This document shows, one piece after another, positions 50,466-58,754 of a stretch of DNA of 64,000 nt. A model generated the notes under the pieces. It worked only from the letters and a program-made list of their open reading frames with translations, ran no database searches and was not told the origin of the DNA. Positions within the stretch are counted from its first letter, which is position 1. Every line of letters begins with the position of its first letter. Position numbers and translations under genes: made by a program. The DNA is from an uncultured bacterium (lineage in GTDB: Bacteria > Bacillota > Bacilli > Lactobacillales > Lactobacillaceae): the NCBI GenBank assembly GCA_905214545.1, contig CAJMMO010000003.1, forward strand, positions 62,001 through 126,000, written 5' to 3'.

Positions 50466-51957
50466 GCCTCTGCGAAGCCGTATTTTTCACCTAGGTAACG
50501 GAGTCATCCGTGCCTTTTTTTATCCTTTAGTAACTATTTCCCTGTTTGCCGCCCTGGCCTCAGCCAACTGGGTCCCAGACTCCGGCAACACCACCGGCCT
50601 GACCTACCTGCTGTTTCTACTGCTCTTCGCTCTGGCAGTCTTACCCGTGCTCTTCCCCTATTTTAAAAAGGGCCTGCACTTTGTCTTTGTGGAAAAAAGA
50701 TTGCTGACCTCTGCCATCTTGCTGGGCCTGGCCCTCATCTGGCAGCTGGCCTTTGTTTTTTCGACCCACCCCGCCTTCGGCTTTGACGTCGGCGCCACCT
50801 ACCACGGCCTGCACACGCCAAACGACCCCACCTTGCGGGCGTATTTCAGCGTCAACTACAACAACGTGCCGCTGCTCATCTTCTTGCACAAGCTGGTGGG
50901 CGCAGCCAGCTGGCTGACCTTAGACCTTGTATCCGCTGTGGCCACTGACGTCACGGCTTTAGCGGTAATAGGCAGTGTTGTTGTCTTAAACAAGAAACAG
51001 CTCCCAGCAGTCTTTTACGTCACGGCCGCTTGGCTCGCCCTGTTCCCCGCCGGCATGATGCCCTACACCGACGTGTGGGGGATGCTGCCGGTGGCCCTTT
51101 CTGTCTTTTTCTGGTCAGTTTTTGTCAAAAACAAAAATGGCTTGTGCAAGGTCTTGGCTGCCTGGCTCGCCGGGGCATCTTTAGCCTTCGGCGTCTGGCT
51201 CAAACCTTCAACCGCCGTTTGGGGCATCGCGGCTGTTCTTGCAGCGCTGCTCTATGCCGTGAAACATAAGCCGCTGCTTGCCATGCTGTTTTGCGCCTTG
51301 TTTGCCGCCGGCTTTGCCGAAAGTTACATCCCCCTGCGGCAGGCCAGCGCGAGGCAAAGCTTAATCCAAGTCGACAAAAGCCGGGCCATCCCCGCCATCC
51401 ACTTTGTCGACGTCGGCCTCACCCACGACGGGGCCTACGACCCCAAGGCTGCCTTGATGATGGACGCCCTGCCCACTAAAAAGCAGAAGGTCGCCTATTC
51501 CAAAAAGCAGATCAAAAAAAGGCTGCACAAGCGCGGCGTCTGGGGCTACCTGGCCTTTCTGGTCAAAAAACAGGGCTTAAACACCGCCGACGGCACCTTT
51601 GGCTGGCTGCACGAAGGCCACTTCCTCACAGAGGAGAACCCGCCCAACTGGCTGGGGGAATTTATCTTCCCTAAAGGAAGATACGTAATCGAGTTTAGAA
51701 TTTGCGCACAAATTTTTTGGACGCTTGCGCTCGTCATCCTGCTGTGCAGCTGGCAAAATGGCGGCCTGGTCTACCAAACCCTGCGCCTCGCCTTGGTCGG
51801 CACCTGTTTATTTTTGCTGATCTTTGAAGGCGGCCGCAGCCGCTACCTCATCCAGACCCTGCCGGCGCTCTTGGTCCTCACGGCCATCAGCACCCCAACT
51901 GCATTTGCCAATTTGCGCCGTTTTAAGAACGCGCTGTTTGCAAAGAAGGTAAGTTAA
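50455..51957 (+). CDS. Multi-spanning membrane protein, probable XrtG-associated glycosyltransferase
   Basis: About 500 residues with eleven to thirteen hydrophobic segments and a GT-C-like arrangement: a first outer loop FGFDVGATYHGLHTPNDPTL with acidic residue early, a large external loop (about 290-400) holding FVDVGLTHDGAYDPKAALMM and RLHKRGVWGYLAFLVKKQG. It resembles the integral membrane proteins found with exosortase G and dolichyl-phosphate-sugar type transferases. The ATG at 50455 overlaps the substrate gene by 11 bases and has AAAGGG upstream. Sugar and acceptor unknown. Confidence 0.7.
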   Translation: MKDKPLRSRIFHLGNGVIRAFFYPLVTISLFAALASANWVPDSGNTTGLTYLLFLLLFALAVLPVLFPYFKKGLHFVFVEKRLLTSAILLGLALIWQLAFVFSTHPAFGFDVGATYHGLHTPNDPTLRAYFSVNYNNVPLLIFLHKLVGAASWLTLDLVSAVATDVTALAVIGSVVVLNKKQLPAVFYVTAAWLALFPAGMMPYTDVWGMLPVALSVFFWSVFVKNKNGLCKVLAAWLAGASLAFGVWLKPSTAVWGIAAVLAALLYAVKHKPLLAMLFCALFAAGFAESYIPLRQASARQSLIQVDKSRAIPAIHFVDVGLTHDGAYDPKAALMMDALPTKKQKVAYSKKQIKKRLHKRGVWGYLAFLVKKQGLNTADGTFGWLHEGHFLTEENPPNWLGEFIFPKGRYVIEFRICAQIFWTLALVILLCSWQNGGLVYQTLRLALVGTCLFLLIFEGGRSRYLIQTLPALLVLTAISTPTAFANLRRFKNALFAKKVS

Positions 51958-53075
51958 TGCTCGTCATTTTAGTTACTACGATTGTCTTTCTGCCGACGCT
52001 GATCGCCTCCATGATCCTCGCCCAGGTCAACCTGGAAAACCACTGGCTAGCCGAAAAAGAGACCCGCAACAAAGTCCTGGCCCAGTTCTATATCGGCGCC
52101 GTGTTCATCGCCCAAGAACTCGCCATCGCCTCTGTCACCTACTCGCTGCTCGGCGTCATCTCGTTCATGTTTACGATCCCGACGGCCTTGATTTTGCGCA
52201 ACCGCAACCGGCTCTGGTGGCCCTTATTTGTCCTGGCCCCGTTTCTCACCATCCTGGCGACTTATATCGCTAACGGCCAGTTCAAAACCAGCGAATTGGG
52301 TGCCCAGCTCATCCACATCTTTGTCTTAGGCATTGTCTGCTGGGGCTTAACCCACACCGGCTGGTCCTACCCCGTCAAGTTCACCATCGCGCTTTATGCA
52401 AGCAGCCTGCTGCACTTCCTCTGGCTCAGCACCATCAACAAGCTGGACAGCAAGTTCGTCTTGGAAATCCTGCTGGGCAGCGCCATGGTCATCCTCGCCG
52501 AACTCCAGCGCAGCTACATGGAGATCCGGCGCCACGAGCGGCTGGCTAAGCTGCAATACGAAAGCGTACGTGACGACCTCACGGGCCTGCTCAACTTCCG
52601 CGCCTTCACCCAAAAGATGAATGAATTAAACAAAGGCGTTACCGACGTCGAACCGGTCTTGCTGTGTGCCCTCGACATCGACCACTTCAATTACTTCAAC
52701 GACACCTACGGTCACCTGAACGGCAACCGCGTGCTCAGTGCCTTTGCAAAAACGCTGAAGCGTGAAATCTACAAGGCCTTTGACCCCCACTGCAGCGTCT
52801 ACCGCTTTGGCGGCGACGAGTTCACCATCGTGATCTCCGGCGCCGAAAAAGACGACGTCGTCGCAGTCTTGGAAAAAGTCGAAGACTACTTTGCCAGCAA
52901 CCCGGTGCGCTCTTATAACGGCGCCAAGATGGGCTTCACCTTTTCCTGCGGCATCGCCAAGCACCTGCCCGGCGAAAGCTACGATGAAACCTTAAAGCGC
53001 GCCGACAAGCGCATCTACCAGGTCAAAAGAAGCGGCCGCGGCTACGTCCTGGCCAAGGGGAGAGCCGATGCTTAG
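51957..53075 (+). CDS. Membrane diguanylate cyclase (GGDEF)
   Basis: 372 residues: about six membrane helices (1-180), a short coiled linker (ELQRSYMEIRRHERL), then a GGDEF domain (200-365). DDLTGLLNFRAF, the metal pair ALDIDHFNYFND (Asp240, Asp242) and RFGGDEF (GGDEF at 285-289) are intact, so it should make c-di-GMP. The inhibitory RxxD site five residues before GGDEF is absent (sequence there is HCSVY). The membrane part may be a sensor, a novel fold to me. Start overlaps the preceding stop (TAATG). Confidence 0.92.
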   Translation: MLVILVTTIVFLPTLIASMILAQVNLENHWLAEKETRNKVLAQFYIGAVFIAQELAIASVTYSLLGVISFMFTIPTALILRNRNRLWWPLFVLAPFLTILATYIANGQFKTSELGAQLIHIFVLGIVCWGLTHTGWSYPVKFTIALYASSLLHFLWLSTINKLDSKFVLEILLGSAMVILAELQRSYMEIRRHERLAKLQYESVRDDLTGLLNFRAFTQKMNELNKGVTDVEPVLLCALDIDHFNYFNDTYGHLNGNRVLSAFAKTLKREIYKAFDPHCSVYRFGGDEFTIVISGAEKDDVVAVLEKVEDYFASNPVRSYNGAKMGFTFSCGIAKHLPGESYDETLKRADKRIYQVKRSGRGYVLAKGRADA

Positions 53076-53664
53076 CCCCTGGCTGACGCTCGGCATCTGC
53101 GTCTGGCTGACCCTGCTGATCGTGGTCAACCAGGCCGAGCTGCCGGCTTTTTACTACTGGCTGGGCGCAGGCGGCGCCTTCTTAATCTTGACCTTTGCCA
53201 GCCGCAAGTACTGCGTTTGGCTGCTGGCCAGCCTGGTCAGCCGGGGCGCAGGCTGGGTCGGCCAGCTGACCCATTCCTTTACGGCCTACCCCTTCCCGGC
53301 GCTGATCGCGATCAACACCCACGGCGGCACGCTGAACCTGCTGCTCGACTACGAGTGCTCCGGCATCATCGAGATGAACGCCTATTTATCCTTGCTGATC
53401 TTTTTCCCGATCTATAACGCCAAGGAAAAAATCATTTTGGGGACCTTGGGCAGTTTGTGGCTCTACGTCGTCAATGTCGCCCGGGTCGTCTTAGTGGGCT
53501 GCGTCATCCACTTTTTCAACCTGCACGCCCTGTTTTGGGTCCACAACGTGTTCGGCCGCCTGCTGTTCTACATTCTCACCATCTGGATGTACTACACGGT
53601 GTTCACGCACTCCAAGTTAATCGACAAGATTTTAGGCAGAAAATCACTGCAGACAGGAGCATAG
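53068..53664 (+). CDS. Exosortase, XrtG type
   Basis: 198 residues, about six membrane helices. The exosortase triad is present: Cys97 in DYECSGIIEM, Arg139 in VNVARV and His159 in WVHNVFGR, in the order and spacing of the EpsH/Xrt family. Exosortases cut and anchor proteins bearing C-terminal tripartite tails, by analogy with sortases. It overlaps the GGDEF gene by 8 bases (ATGCTTAG) and is directly followed by the GT2 gene. Assignment to type G rests on its short length and neighbours. Confidence 0.88.
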   Translation: MLSPWLTLGICVWLTLLIVVNQAELPAFYYWLGAGGAFLILTFASRKYCVWLLASLVSRGAGWVGQLTHSFTAYPFPALIAINTHGGTLNLLLDYECSGIIEMNAYLSLLIFFPIYNAKEKIILGTLGSLWLYVVNVARVVLVGCVIHFFNLHALFWVHNVFGRLLFYILTIWMYYTVFTHSKLIDKILGRKSLQTGA

Positions 53665-54990
53665 ATGTTTCAGCAAACTTTGCACCAGATGGGCTTTTGG
53701 CTCACCTGGCTGATTATTCCCTTTGTTTTTGAAGCCATCCCGACGCTGGCCAGCTGCCTGCACCTGCTGCTGTCAAAAAGGCCGACCGACGCCAAGCTGC
53801 CGGACTTCTTACCCCAGCTGACCGTGATCGTGCCGGTGCTCAACTCTGAAGACACGCTGGCACGGTGCTTAAAATCGATCGCAGCCAGCGACTACCCGAC
53901 CGACCACCTGCTGGTCTTTGTAGTGGATAACGGCAGCACGGATTCCAGCTTCCAAGTCTTTGCCAAGTGCCAGGAAGAACTGACGGACTTACGCATGAAC
54001 TGGCTGACGGCCCCTGCCGGCAAAGCCGCCGCCTTAAACGCAGCCATCTACCAGTCCAACTCGCCCTTTGTCGTCAACATCGACAGCGACGGCCGCTTAG
54101 AAAAGCACGCCTTGAGCCGGGTGATCGCGGAGTTTAACGCCGACCCCGACCTGGACGCCTTGACCGGGACCGTTTTGACCGACCACGCGCTGATCAAAAA
54201 GCCCCGCCGGCTGTTAAAACTCAACGAGTACTTTGAATACTGCCAGGTCTTTTTGGCCGGCCGCAACATCGAAAACGAGACCGGCGAGCTCTTCACCCTG
54301 TCCGGCGCCTTTTCGGCCTTCCGGCGCACGACCCTGGTCCAGTCGTTTCTGTACTCCACGACGACTTTGTCGGAAGACACCGAGATGACCTTCCAGATCC
54401 GCTACCGCCTGCGCGGCAAGCCCGGCTTTTGCCCGCACGCCATCTTCTACACGGCGCCGATCGAAGGCTTCGGCAAGCTCTACACGCAGCGCCAGCGCTG
54501 GCAGCGCGGCGAGATGGAGGTCGTCCAGACCTACTTGGGCGGCCAGCTGTCCTTGCGCAACTTCTTTAAGAGCTTCCAGGTCCGCCGCCTGCTCGTCGAC
54601 CACACCGTCAACTTGATCAAGACGATCTGGCTGGGCGCGGCCATCATCTTGCCGGCCTTCGGCTACTCATTGCGGTCGCTTCTTTTATCGTATTTTTTAA
54701 TCTACTGCATGTACCTGCTTTTGGAATTTGCGACGTCAATTTGCGTAATTTCTTATATGAAGCCCTTCCCAGAAGAAAGGCATTACTACCTGACCCACCT
54801 CTGGCTGGCCTTCCTGCAGCCTTTCCACAACCTGCTCTGCTCGCTGATCCGCTGTGTCGGCATCATCAACTTCTACACGGCGCGGGCGAGCTGGCGCGGC
54901 CCCGGCTTTGGCCAAGAGCTGGGCAAAATTGCCCGGGTAATAAAACAGGACTGCAAGCTGGTCTTTAGAAGGAGGCATTACGATGACTAG
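53665..54990 (+). CDS. Membrane GT2 glycosyltransferase (XrtG-associated)
   Basis: 441 residues. One N-terminal helix, a GT2 domain (50-290) with VPVLNSEDTL, the metal DSD (140-142), the acceptor SEDTE (236-240) and QRQRW (275-279), then three or more C-terminal helices (about 310-400). The order is that of processive or lipid-linked polysaccharide synthases such as NodC/BcsA, but there is no PilZ domain for c-di-GMP. Begins at the base after the exosortase stop. Product unknown: polymer or glycan for the sorted protein. Confidence 0.87.
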   Translation: MFQQTLHQMGFWLTWLIIPFVFEAIPTLASCLHLLLSKRPTDAKLPDFLPQLTVIVPVLNSEDTLARCLKSIAASDYPTDHLLVFVVDNGSTDSSFQVFAKCQEELTDLRMNWLTAPAGKAAALNAAIYQSNSPFVVNIDSDGRLEKHALSRVIAEFNADPDLDALTGTVLTDHALIKKPRRLLKLNEYFEYCQVFLAGRNIENETGELFTLSGAFSAFRRTTLVQSFLYSTTTLSEDTEMTFQIRYRLRGKPGFCPHAIFYTAPIEGFGKLYTQRQRWQRGEMEVVQTYLGGQLSLRNFFKSFQVRRLLVDHTVNLIKTIWLGAAIILPAFGYSLRSLLLSYFLIYCMYLLLEFATSICVISYMKPFPEERHYYLTHLWLAFLQPFHNLLCSLIRCVGIINFYTARASWRGPGFGQELGKIARVIKQDCKLVFRRRHYDD

Positions 54991-55348
54991 AAAGGAAACC
55001 TATGTCTTTACGACCTACCTGAACGCGTCGCACGCGATTCGCTGGGCAGCCGGCACGGGCCAGGCGCACCCGCACACCTTTGAGATCCGCTATGAATTTC
55101 ATAAAAATGCCGTAGAGCTGATTCCTTTTAACGAGGTTGAGGACGGCGTGGCCGCAATCTTGACTAAACTGAACGGAAAGTTCTTAAATAAAGAAAAGCC
55201 CTTTGATAAGCTAAATCCCACGCTAGAGAATTTAACCAACTACCTTTGCGACGAAATCAGCAAAGAGCTCACTAACTTTGACTGCGTGCTCGAAAGCATC
55301 GCGGTCAGTTCTTCACAGACCAGAACGTTTCGGATTCAAATGATTTAA
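54983..55348 (+). CDS. 6-pyruvoyl-tetrahydropterin synthase-like protein
   Basis: 121 residues of the PTPS/QueD T-fold. Zinc ligands visible: His17 in NASHAI, His29 and His31 in HPHTF. The PTLEN block near residue 79 is the pterin-binding PTxE motif. The usual catalytic Cys just before the HxH is missing (WAAGTGQA there), so it may not catalyse PTPS chemistry. Such proteins recur in exosortase G loci; their task is unknown. Overlaps the GT2 gene by 8 bases (ATGACTAG). Confidence 0.83.
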   Translation: MTRKETYVFTTYLNASHAIRWAAGTGQAHPHTFEIRYEFHKNAVELIPFNEVEDGVAAILTKLNGKFLNKEKPFDKLNPTLENLTNYLCDEISKELTNFDCVLESIAVSSSQTRTFRIQMI

Positions 55349-55362
55349 GGAGGTATTTTTAC

Positions 55363-56061
55363 ATGACCCGCTGGCATAACGTTTTCCAGCCCATTTACCA
55401 TATCGACGCCAACCTGCATAAACAAGCAGCCTACTATGAGATGCTGCTGCGCGGCGAAGACGACCGTTTCCCGGCAGAAGAGTTCCTGCAGACGCTGAAC
55501 AACGAGGAAGACGGCCGCCGCTGGCTGGAATTTGAAAAGCAGTCCCTGCACGAGCTCTTTGCCCGCCACCCCGGCATCCGCGTCCACTTGAACTTGGACC
55601 CGGTCCAGTTTGCCTATCCGAGCGTATGGACTTTTTTAAAAGAGTGCCATGACCTTTACGGCGACCACGTGATCATCGAGATCACCGAACGCCAAGACGC
55701 GGTCAGGGACAAGAGCGACGAATACTTCGACAAGGCTTTTCACAAGATCCACGCCCTGGGTTTTAAGATCGCGCTCGACGACGTGGACTCCGGCGGCAAC
55801 ACCCTGGAGTTTGTCAAAAAGCACTTAGACGACATCAGCTGCATCAAGCTGTCCTTGCTGGTCTTCAAAGGGATGGAGATGGAGACGGCGCTGATGTTTA
55901 TGGCGGCCTGGACGGCCTTTGCCCGGGACAACGACCTGGACATGGTCTTAGAGGCGGTGCCGAACTGGCGCATGTGTGCCTGCTTTGCGGGCTTAGACCA
56001 CACCTATATTCAGGCGAATATCTTGCATGCGGCCTGCCCGATTACTTCCTTTGAAGCGTAA
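55363..56061 (+). CDS. c-di-GMP phosphodiesterase (EAL domain)
   Basis: A lone, soluble EAL domain of 232 residues. Signature reads EML (YYEMLLRGE, ExLxR kept), with further sites Asn77 (HLNLD), Glu106/109 (IEITER), Asp139-Asp140 (ALDDVDSG), Lys162 (CIKLS), Glu197 (LEAVP) and Gln217 (YIQAN). All metal and catalytic positions look filled, so it should cleave c-di-GMP to pGpG. The typical DDFG loop is DDVDSGG. Last gene of the cluster, 14 bases after the PTPS-like gene, before a terminator. Confidence 0.9.
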   Translation: MTRWHNVFQPIYHIDANLHKQAAYYEMLLRGEDDRFPAEEFLQTLNNEEDGRRWLEFEKQSLHELFARHPGIRVHLNLDPVQFAYPSVWTFLKECHDLYGDHVIIEITERQDAVRDKSDEYFDKAFHKIHALGFKIALDDVDSGGNTLEFVKKHLDDISCIKLSLLVFKGMEMETALMFMAAWTAFARDNDLDMVLEAVPNWRMCACFAGLDHTYIQANILHAACPITSFEA

Positions 56062-56082
56062 GTGAGAACAGATAAATAAAAC

Positions 56083-56119
56083 AAAAAATGTCTGGGACTT
56101 TTGCCCAGACATTTTTTAT
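56083..56119 (+). terminator. Terminator of the exosortase cluster
   Basis: AATGTCTGGG ACTTTTG CCCAGACATT stem followed by TTTTTT. Confidence 0.88.
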
Positions 56120-56132
56120 TGGCAGAGATTCA

Positions 56133-56153
56133 GACATTTTTGCCAAAAGTGTC
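56133..56153. promoter_or_regulatory. 21-base palindromic operator, copy 1
   Basis: Arms GACA(T)TTTTG and CAAAA(G)TGTC around a central C, near-perfect dyad symmetry. Upstream of the membrane-protein gene at 56229. A related palindrome with the same length and ends lies at 59710-59730; both continue with CCTG. Presumed TetR site. Confidence 0.6.
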
Positions 56154-56228
56154 CTGTTGTCATGCTTGCCCCTCTTATAGACTATGATCATCGCATTTAG
56201 AAATAGAGTTTATGAGGGAGAATGTATT

Positions 56229-56930
56229 ATGTATTTTGGACACTATGCGGTAGCTGCCGCTGTAAAAGCAAAAGAACCTGATGTACCTGCTGCACCATTA
56301 TTTTTTGGCACAGGCTTCTTGGATATTATGGATGGCGCCTTCATTTTAATGGGCTTGGATAAAGTGACGCCTAACTTGAAGGCCTCCCCTTATTTATTCT
56401 TTAACCTGTCCTTTATTGACTGGGACCACTCACTGGTCGCTGCCCTGTTTTGGAGCTGGATCTGGGGCCTGCTTTGTTACTACTGGTACCACAAGAACAG
56501 CAAAATCGGGCTCCTATCGGGGCTAGTCGCGTTTTCTCACTTCCTATGCGATGTGCTCATGCACAATAATGACTTGGCGATGTTCCCATTTTCTAGACAG
56601 CACTGGGGCATGGGCATGTGGGGCCAATGGAAGACCTGGGCTTGGGTCTTTGAAGTAGCCTTCACCGCCATCTTGTTAATCTATGCTTATAAGGCAAGCA
56701 AAGATCACGGCGAAAGGATCGGCTGGCAAATTCTGATTATTGCATTCTTGGCTATGAATCTGTCGCCTTGGCTTTCACCAATGAAGATCATTGCTACCTG
56801 GGGCGAACCTGCAGCTACGATTGGCCACGGCTTGCTTATCTTGGCCGGCTTTGTTCTTCCTGCTTGGTTAATTTCATGGCTTTACAATAAGTCTGACAAA
56901 AAAGCTGGGATTGAATTAATTCAGAGATAA
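56229..56930 (+). CDS. Multi-spanning membrane protein, DUF457-like metal-dependent hydrolase type
   Basis: 233 residues, about seven membrane segments. Polar residues embedded near helices, HYAVAAAVKAKEPD, FIDWDHSLVAAL and SHFLCDVLMHN, resemble the His/Asp pattern of the YdjM/DUF457 membrane-bound metal hydrolases. The assignment is tentative. I start at the ATG at 56229 after AGGGAG; an earlier start would lie in the promoter. Upstream is the palindrome shared with the lactonase-like gene, which suggests common control. Confidence 0.65.
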   Translation: MYFGHYAVAAAVKAKEPDVPAAPLFFGTGFLDIMDGAFILMGLDKVTPNLKASPYLFFNLSFIDWDHSLVAALFWSWIWGLLCYYWYHKNSKIGLLSGLVAFSHFLCDVLMHNNDLAMFPFSRQHWGMGMWGQWKTWAWVFEVAFTAILLIYAYKASKDHGERIGWQILIIAFLAMNLSPWLSPMKIIATWGEPAATIGHGLLILAGFVLPAWLISWLYNKSDKKAGIELIQR

Positions 56931-56933
56931 TAA

Positions 56934-56963
56934 AAAAAACACGTCCTGACGGACGTGCTTTTT
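56934..56963. terminator. Terminator between the membrane-protein and UDG genes
   Basis: ACACGTCC TGAC GGACGTG hairpin, A-run before and T-run after. Confidence 0.85.
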
Positions 56964-57548
56964 TTATGCCATTAACTGGCTGACTCTTTTTTGCAAGGCG
57001 GGTAAATTGTCTGCTGCAAACCAAGGGTTGTCCCGCAGCCAGCGCTGATTGCGCGGCGACGGGTGGACCAGCGGGAAGTAGTCTGGCAAATATTGTTCAT
57101 AATCTTTGACGATGTCGGTCAAACGGGCCGACTTTTTCTTGTGCAAGTAGTAGTGGACGGCGTAGGCGCCAACTAGGATCGTGAGTTCAGCGTCTGGCAT
57201 CAGCTTCAGCAAGCGCGGGTGCCACTTGGCGGCGAAGTCGTCGCGCGGCGGCAGGTCCCCGCCCCGGCCCTTGCCTGGGAAGTAAAAGTCCATCGGCAGC
57301 ACGGCAATCTTGCCGGAGTTGTAGAACTGGTCGCGGTCGACGCCTAACCAGTCACGCAGCCGGTCGCCGCTGGGGTCATCCCAAAAGCGCTTGCGCTCCT
57401 GGGCGATGCGGCCTGGGGCCTGGCCCACGATGACGATGCGGGCGCTTTTTGGTGCCGAAAACAGCGGCTCGATCCCCTGCTTGGTAAACCAGGCGTTTTG
57501 GGGGTCGGCCATGATCTCTTCTTTGATTTGCTGAATGCTTTCTGCCAT
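56964..57548 (-). CDS. Uracil-DNA glycosylase family protein
   Basis: 194 residues. IVIVGQAPGRIAQERKRFWDDPSGDRLRDWL resembles the GQDPY/GEAPG motif of the UDG superfamily (family 4/5-like); PLVHPSPRN is the second catalytic motif. No iron-sulfur Cys set is seen. It would remove uracil or damaged bases from DNA. It precedes... on the same strand follows the XRE regulator by 12 bases. Confidence 0.87.
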   Translation of the reverse strand: MAESIQQIKEEIMADPQNAWFTKQGIEPLFSAPKSARIVIVGQAPGRIAQERKRFWDDPSGDRLRDWLGVDRDQFYNSGKIAVLPMDFYFPGKGRGGDLPPRDDFAAKWHPRLLKLMPDAELTILVGAYAVHYYLHKKKSARLTDIVKDYEQYLPDYFPLVHPSPRNQRWLRDNPWFAADNLPALQKRVSQLMA

Positions 57549-57560
57549 AAACAGCCTCCT

Positions 57561-58043
57561 CTACTGCCGATTATAGCGCTTCTTGTGGAAAAAGTAGGAA
57601 ACTGCGCCGACCAAGAGAACAATTAAACCTGCAAACAGGAAGAGGTAGCCGACCGGCAGCAGGAAAAAGTTTTCGTGCAGGATGCCGTGAGCATCGACGT
57701 ATTCGACCGACAGGGCCTTGATGATAAAGCAGGCCAAGCCTGCCAGCATCAGGATGCCGCCGACGATGGCGGTCACCATGTTGAACTTGGCCTTGCGGTT
57801 TTCGTCAGTGTCCTTGATGAGCTTTTCTTCTAATTTAGTCATGTGCTTGTCTCCTAAAATCAAACTGTCGAGCGAGACGTCGAAGACTTGGGCGATGTCG
57901 ATCAGCAGGGCCAAGTCCGGCAGGTTGCGGTTGTTCTCCCAATTGGAGACGGCCTGCCGGGTGACGTGGAGCTTATCTGCAAACTCTTCTTGGGACAGGT
58001 GTCTTTCTGCCCTGAGCTGTTTGATTTGGTCGCCGAATTCCAT
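57561..58043 (-). CDS. XRE regulator with membrane anchor (1)
   Basis: 160 residues: Cro/CI helix-turn-helix (5-60, LSQEEFADKLHVTRQAVSNWEN) and two C-terminal membrane helices (about 90-110 and 130-150). DNA-binding proteins of this kind tether the operator to the membrane or sense membrane state. AAGGAG precedes the ATG. Same strand as, and 77 bases after, a second protein of identical design. Confidence 0.87.
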   Translation of the reverse strand: MEFGDQIKQLRAERHLSQEEFADKLHVTRQAVSNWENNRNLPDLALLIDIAQVFDVSLDSLILGDKHMTKLEEKLIKDTDENRKAKFNMVTAIVGGILMLAGLACFIIKALSVEYVDAHGILHENFFLLPVGYLFLFAGLIVLLVGAVSYFFHKKRYNRQ

Positions 58044-58120
58044 GACGTTTCACTCCTTTATGTGTTTTATGAGTCTGATTTTAGTTTCTTTCTTCTAGAG
58101 GACAAGCAAGCAGTCCTTGC

Positions 58121-58603
58121 CTAGTCGTCTTTGTCGATCCGGCTGGCTGTCAACGGGTACTTGCGGTCGAGCTTAGGGTCGACGATGTTTAAAAGGTAGA
58201 ACTTGCGTAAAAAACCGAACAGGATCCAGCAGCCGCACCAGATCCAGCCGCTGACCGGGATCAGGTAATTGGGCATAAAGCGGAAGCAGACGCCCCAGGC
58301 CATCATTAAGACGATGAAGATTAAGTTGAAGCCGAGTTTATACATGTGGAATTCCTCGTGCCGGCGGGAGAGCTGGTAGTTCAGCTGGTCGGCAGCCTCT
58401 TCTGCTTTTTTAGAGCTCTGCTTGAACAGGTCGCTCACTTCGACGTCGAGCGCCCCGGCAATCAAGTTCAAGGTTTCGATGCTGGCTTCGTCGCCGGCCT
58501 CCAAGCGCTGGATGGTGCGTACGGATACGCGGGCCTTTTCTGCGAGCTGTTCTTGCGACAGGTGTTTTTCAAGCCTTAAGCTTTTGATGTTGTTTTCAGT
58601 CAT
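58121..58603 (-). CDS. XRE regulator with membrane anchor (2)
   Basis: 160 residues: helix-turn-helix (LRLEKHLSQEQLAEKARVSVRTIQRLEAGD), a charged linker, two membrane helices (about 90-110 and 117-135) and a basic end. Sequence differs clearly from its neighbour, so they are not recent copies. The ATG at 58603 has GGAGG eight bases upstream. Three direct repeats and a hairpin lie in its upstream region. Confidence 0.87.
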   Translation of the reverse strand: MTENNIKSLRLEKHLSQEQLAEKARVSVRTIQRLEAGDEASIETLNLIAGALDVEVSDLFKQSSKKAEEAADQLNYQLSRRHEEFHMYKLGFNLIFIVLMMAWGVCFRFMPNYLIPVSGWIWCGCWILFGFLRKFYLLNIVDPKLDRKYPLTASRIDKDD

Positions 58604-58649
58604 TTGTATTACCTCCATTTCGATTTGGCTGTAAGTTTAGCTAAAAAGC

Positions 58650-58691
58650 ACCCGCCAGCACCACGACAGGAACCCGCCAGTTACCCGCCAG
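58650..58691. repeat. Three phased 9-base direct repeats
   Basis: ACCCGCCAG occurs at 58650-58658, 58672-58680 and 58683-58691; starts are 22 and 11 bases apart, i.e. two and one helical turns. They lie between the XRE gene and the divergent ABM gene, followed by a palindrome ATTTCC-TG-GGAAAT (58696-58709). Confidence 0.6.
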
Positions 58692-58725
58692 TTGTATTTC
58701 CTGGGAAATCTTATTTTTAGGATAC

Positions 58726-58754
58726 AAAAAAAGCTGCCCGGATGCCAGACAGCT
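58726..58754 (-). terminator. Reverse-strand terminator upstream of the XRE gene
   Basis: Reverse strand: AGCTGTCTGG CAT CCGGGCAGCT, ten pairs with two G-U, followed by seven T. No reverse-strand gene ends here, so it is either a leader attenuator of the XRE gene or a stop for antisense transcription. Confidence 0.6.
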
